Origin: an uncultured Alphaproteobacteria bacterium
Lineage (GTDB): Bacteria > Pseudomonadota > Alphaproteobacteria > Rhizobiales > Hyphomicrobiaceae
Reading direction: 5' to 3'
DNA: 5,341 nucleotides
Assembly: GCA_937950105.1 (NCBI GenBank)
Contig: CALFEM010000285.1
Location: 1-5,341, forward strand
Under the pieces are notes generated by a model. It saw nothing but the letters and a program-made list of their open reading frames with translations, made no database searches and was not told the origin of the DNA. Of the stretch, positions 5,052 to 5,341 are shown piece after piece; within the stretch, counting starts at the first letter, position 1; each line of letters begins with the position of its first letter. Made by a program: the position numbers and the translations under genes.

Positions 5052-5341
5052 ATGAGCAACGATAACGAGACGATCGTCATTGCCAGCGCCGCCCGCACCC
5101 CGGTCGGCAGCTTCGGGGGCTCGCTGTCGAGCTTGCCGGCGCACGAGCTTGGCGCTGTCGCCATCAAGGCGGCGCTGAAGCGCGCCAACCTCGAGGGCGG
5201 CGACGTCGACGAGGTCATCCTCGGCCAGGTGCTCAGCGCCAACTGCGGCCAGAACCCGGCCCGTCAGGCGTCGATCGCCGCCGGCATTCCGGTCGACAGC
5301 CCGGCCTGGGGCATCAACCAGCTGTGCGGCTCCGGCCTGCG
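5052..5341 (+). CDS. phaA: Acetyl-CoA C-acetyltransferase (thiolase II), N-terminal part
   Basis: The open frame runs to the right edge and gives the first 96 residues and most of the next codon. After [20 protein letters not shown] comes [14 protein letters not shown], then [23 protein letters not shown] and the active-site segment [10 protein letters not shown], in which Cys92 is the acyl-accepting nucleophile. This is the standard N-terminal half of biosynthetic thiolases of about 390 residues, so roughly three quarters of the protein lies outside. The enzyme condenses two acetyl-CoA molecules to acetoacetyl-CoA in the cytoplasm, the first step of polyhydroxybutyrate synthesis. Divergence from phaR supports a PHA role and the name phaA over other thiolases. 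In many relatives the reductase gene phaB follows, but that cannot be seen here. The start is supported by AGGAGG upstream. Confidence 0.93.
   Translation, partial: MSNDNETIVIASAARTPVGSFGGSLSSLPAHELGAVAIKAALKRANLEGGDVDEVILGQVLSANCGQNPARQASIAAGIPVDSPAWGINQLCGSGL

Noticed and set aside
4697..5242. Long N-terminal extension of PhaR
   Set aside because: The frame stays open to 5242 but would overlap the phaA start in antisense, and its translation has no conserved features. PhaR homologues begin a short way before the IKKYANRRLYNT motif.

Overview
The window looks like a stretch of chromosome from a GC-rich alphaproteobacterium, most likely of the Hyphomicrobiales (Rhizobiales) type. That is inferred from three things: a PhaR-type polyhydroxyalkanoate (PHA) regulator divergent from a phaA-type thiolase, a PAS-GGDEF-EAL protein, and alphaproteobacterial-style paired palindromic repeats. 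No tRNA, rRNA, insertion sequence, phage gene or CRISPR array is visible.

Layout: (1) Bases 1-52 hold the last codons of a gene entering from the left. (2) Bases 53-290 lie between genes. They contain a decayed, in-frame copy of the first codons of the next gene (76-138), followed by a REP-like pair of inverted palindromes (142-264). (3) Bases 291-746 encode a YaiI/YqxD family (DUF188) protein. (4) Bases 747-1057 are non-coding, between convergent genes. They hold three copies of a 38-base hairpin-forming tandem repeat that starts two bases after the yaiI stop, then a cluster of perfect hairpins. (5) Bases 1058-2020 (minus) encode a proline iminopeptidase. (6) The divergent interval 2021-2183 carries a perfect dyad, a TTGACA hexamer and two adjacent hairpins. 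(7) Bases 2184-3950 encode a PAS-GGDEF-EAL protein whose cyclase domain is degenerate but whose phosphodiesterase domain keeps all expected catalytic residues. (8) Bases 3951-4045 are a short convergent gap with small hairpins. (9) Bases 4046-4696 (minus) encode the PHA regulator PhaR. (10) Bases 4697-5051 are the phaR/phaA divergent control region. (11) From 5052 to the right edge is the start of an acetyl-CoA acetyltransferase (PhaA), cut by the window.

How the genes fit together: phaR and phaA form a divergent PHA control unit. PhaR is expected to sense PHA and repress its own gene and granule-associated genes, while PhaA makes acetoacetyl-CoA, the first PHA precursor. The EAL protein probably lowers cyclic di-GMP under control of its PAS and GGDEF sensor domains, and it stands alone. 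The peptidase and YaiI genes are housekeeping-type and show no clear link to the others. I see no new multi-gene system. The most unusual material is the repeat-rich DNA on both sides of yaiI and the sensor-like GGDEF domain.
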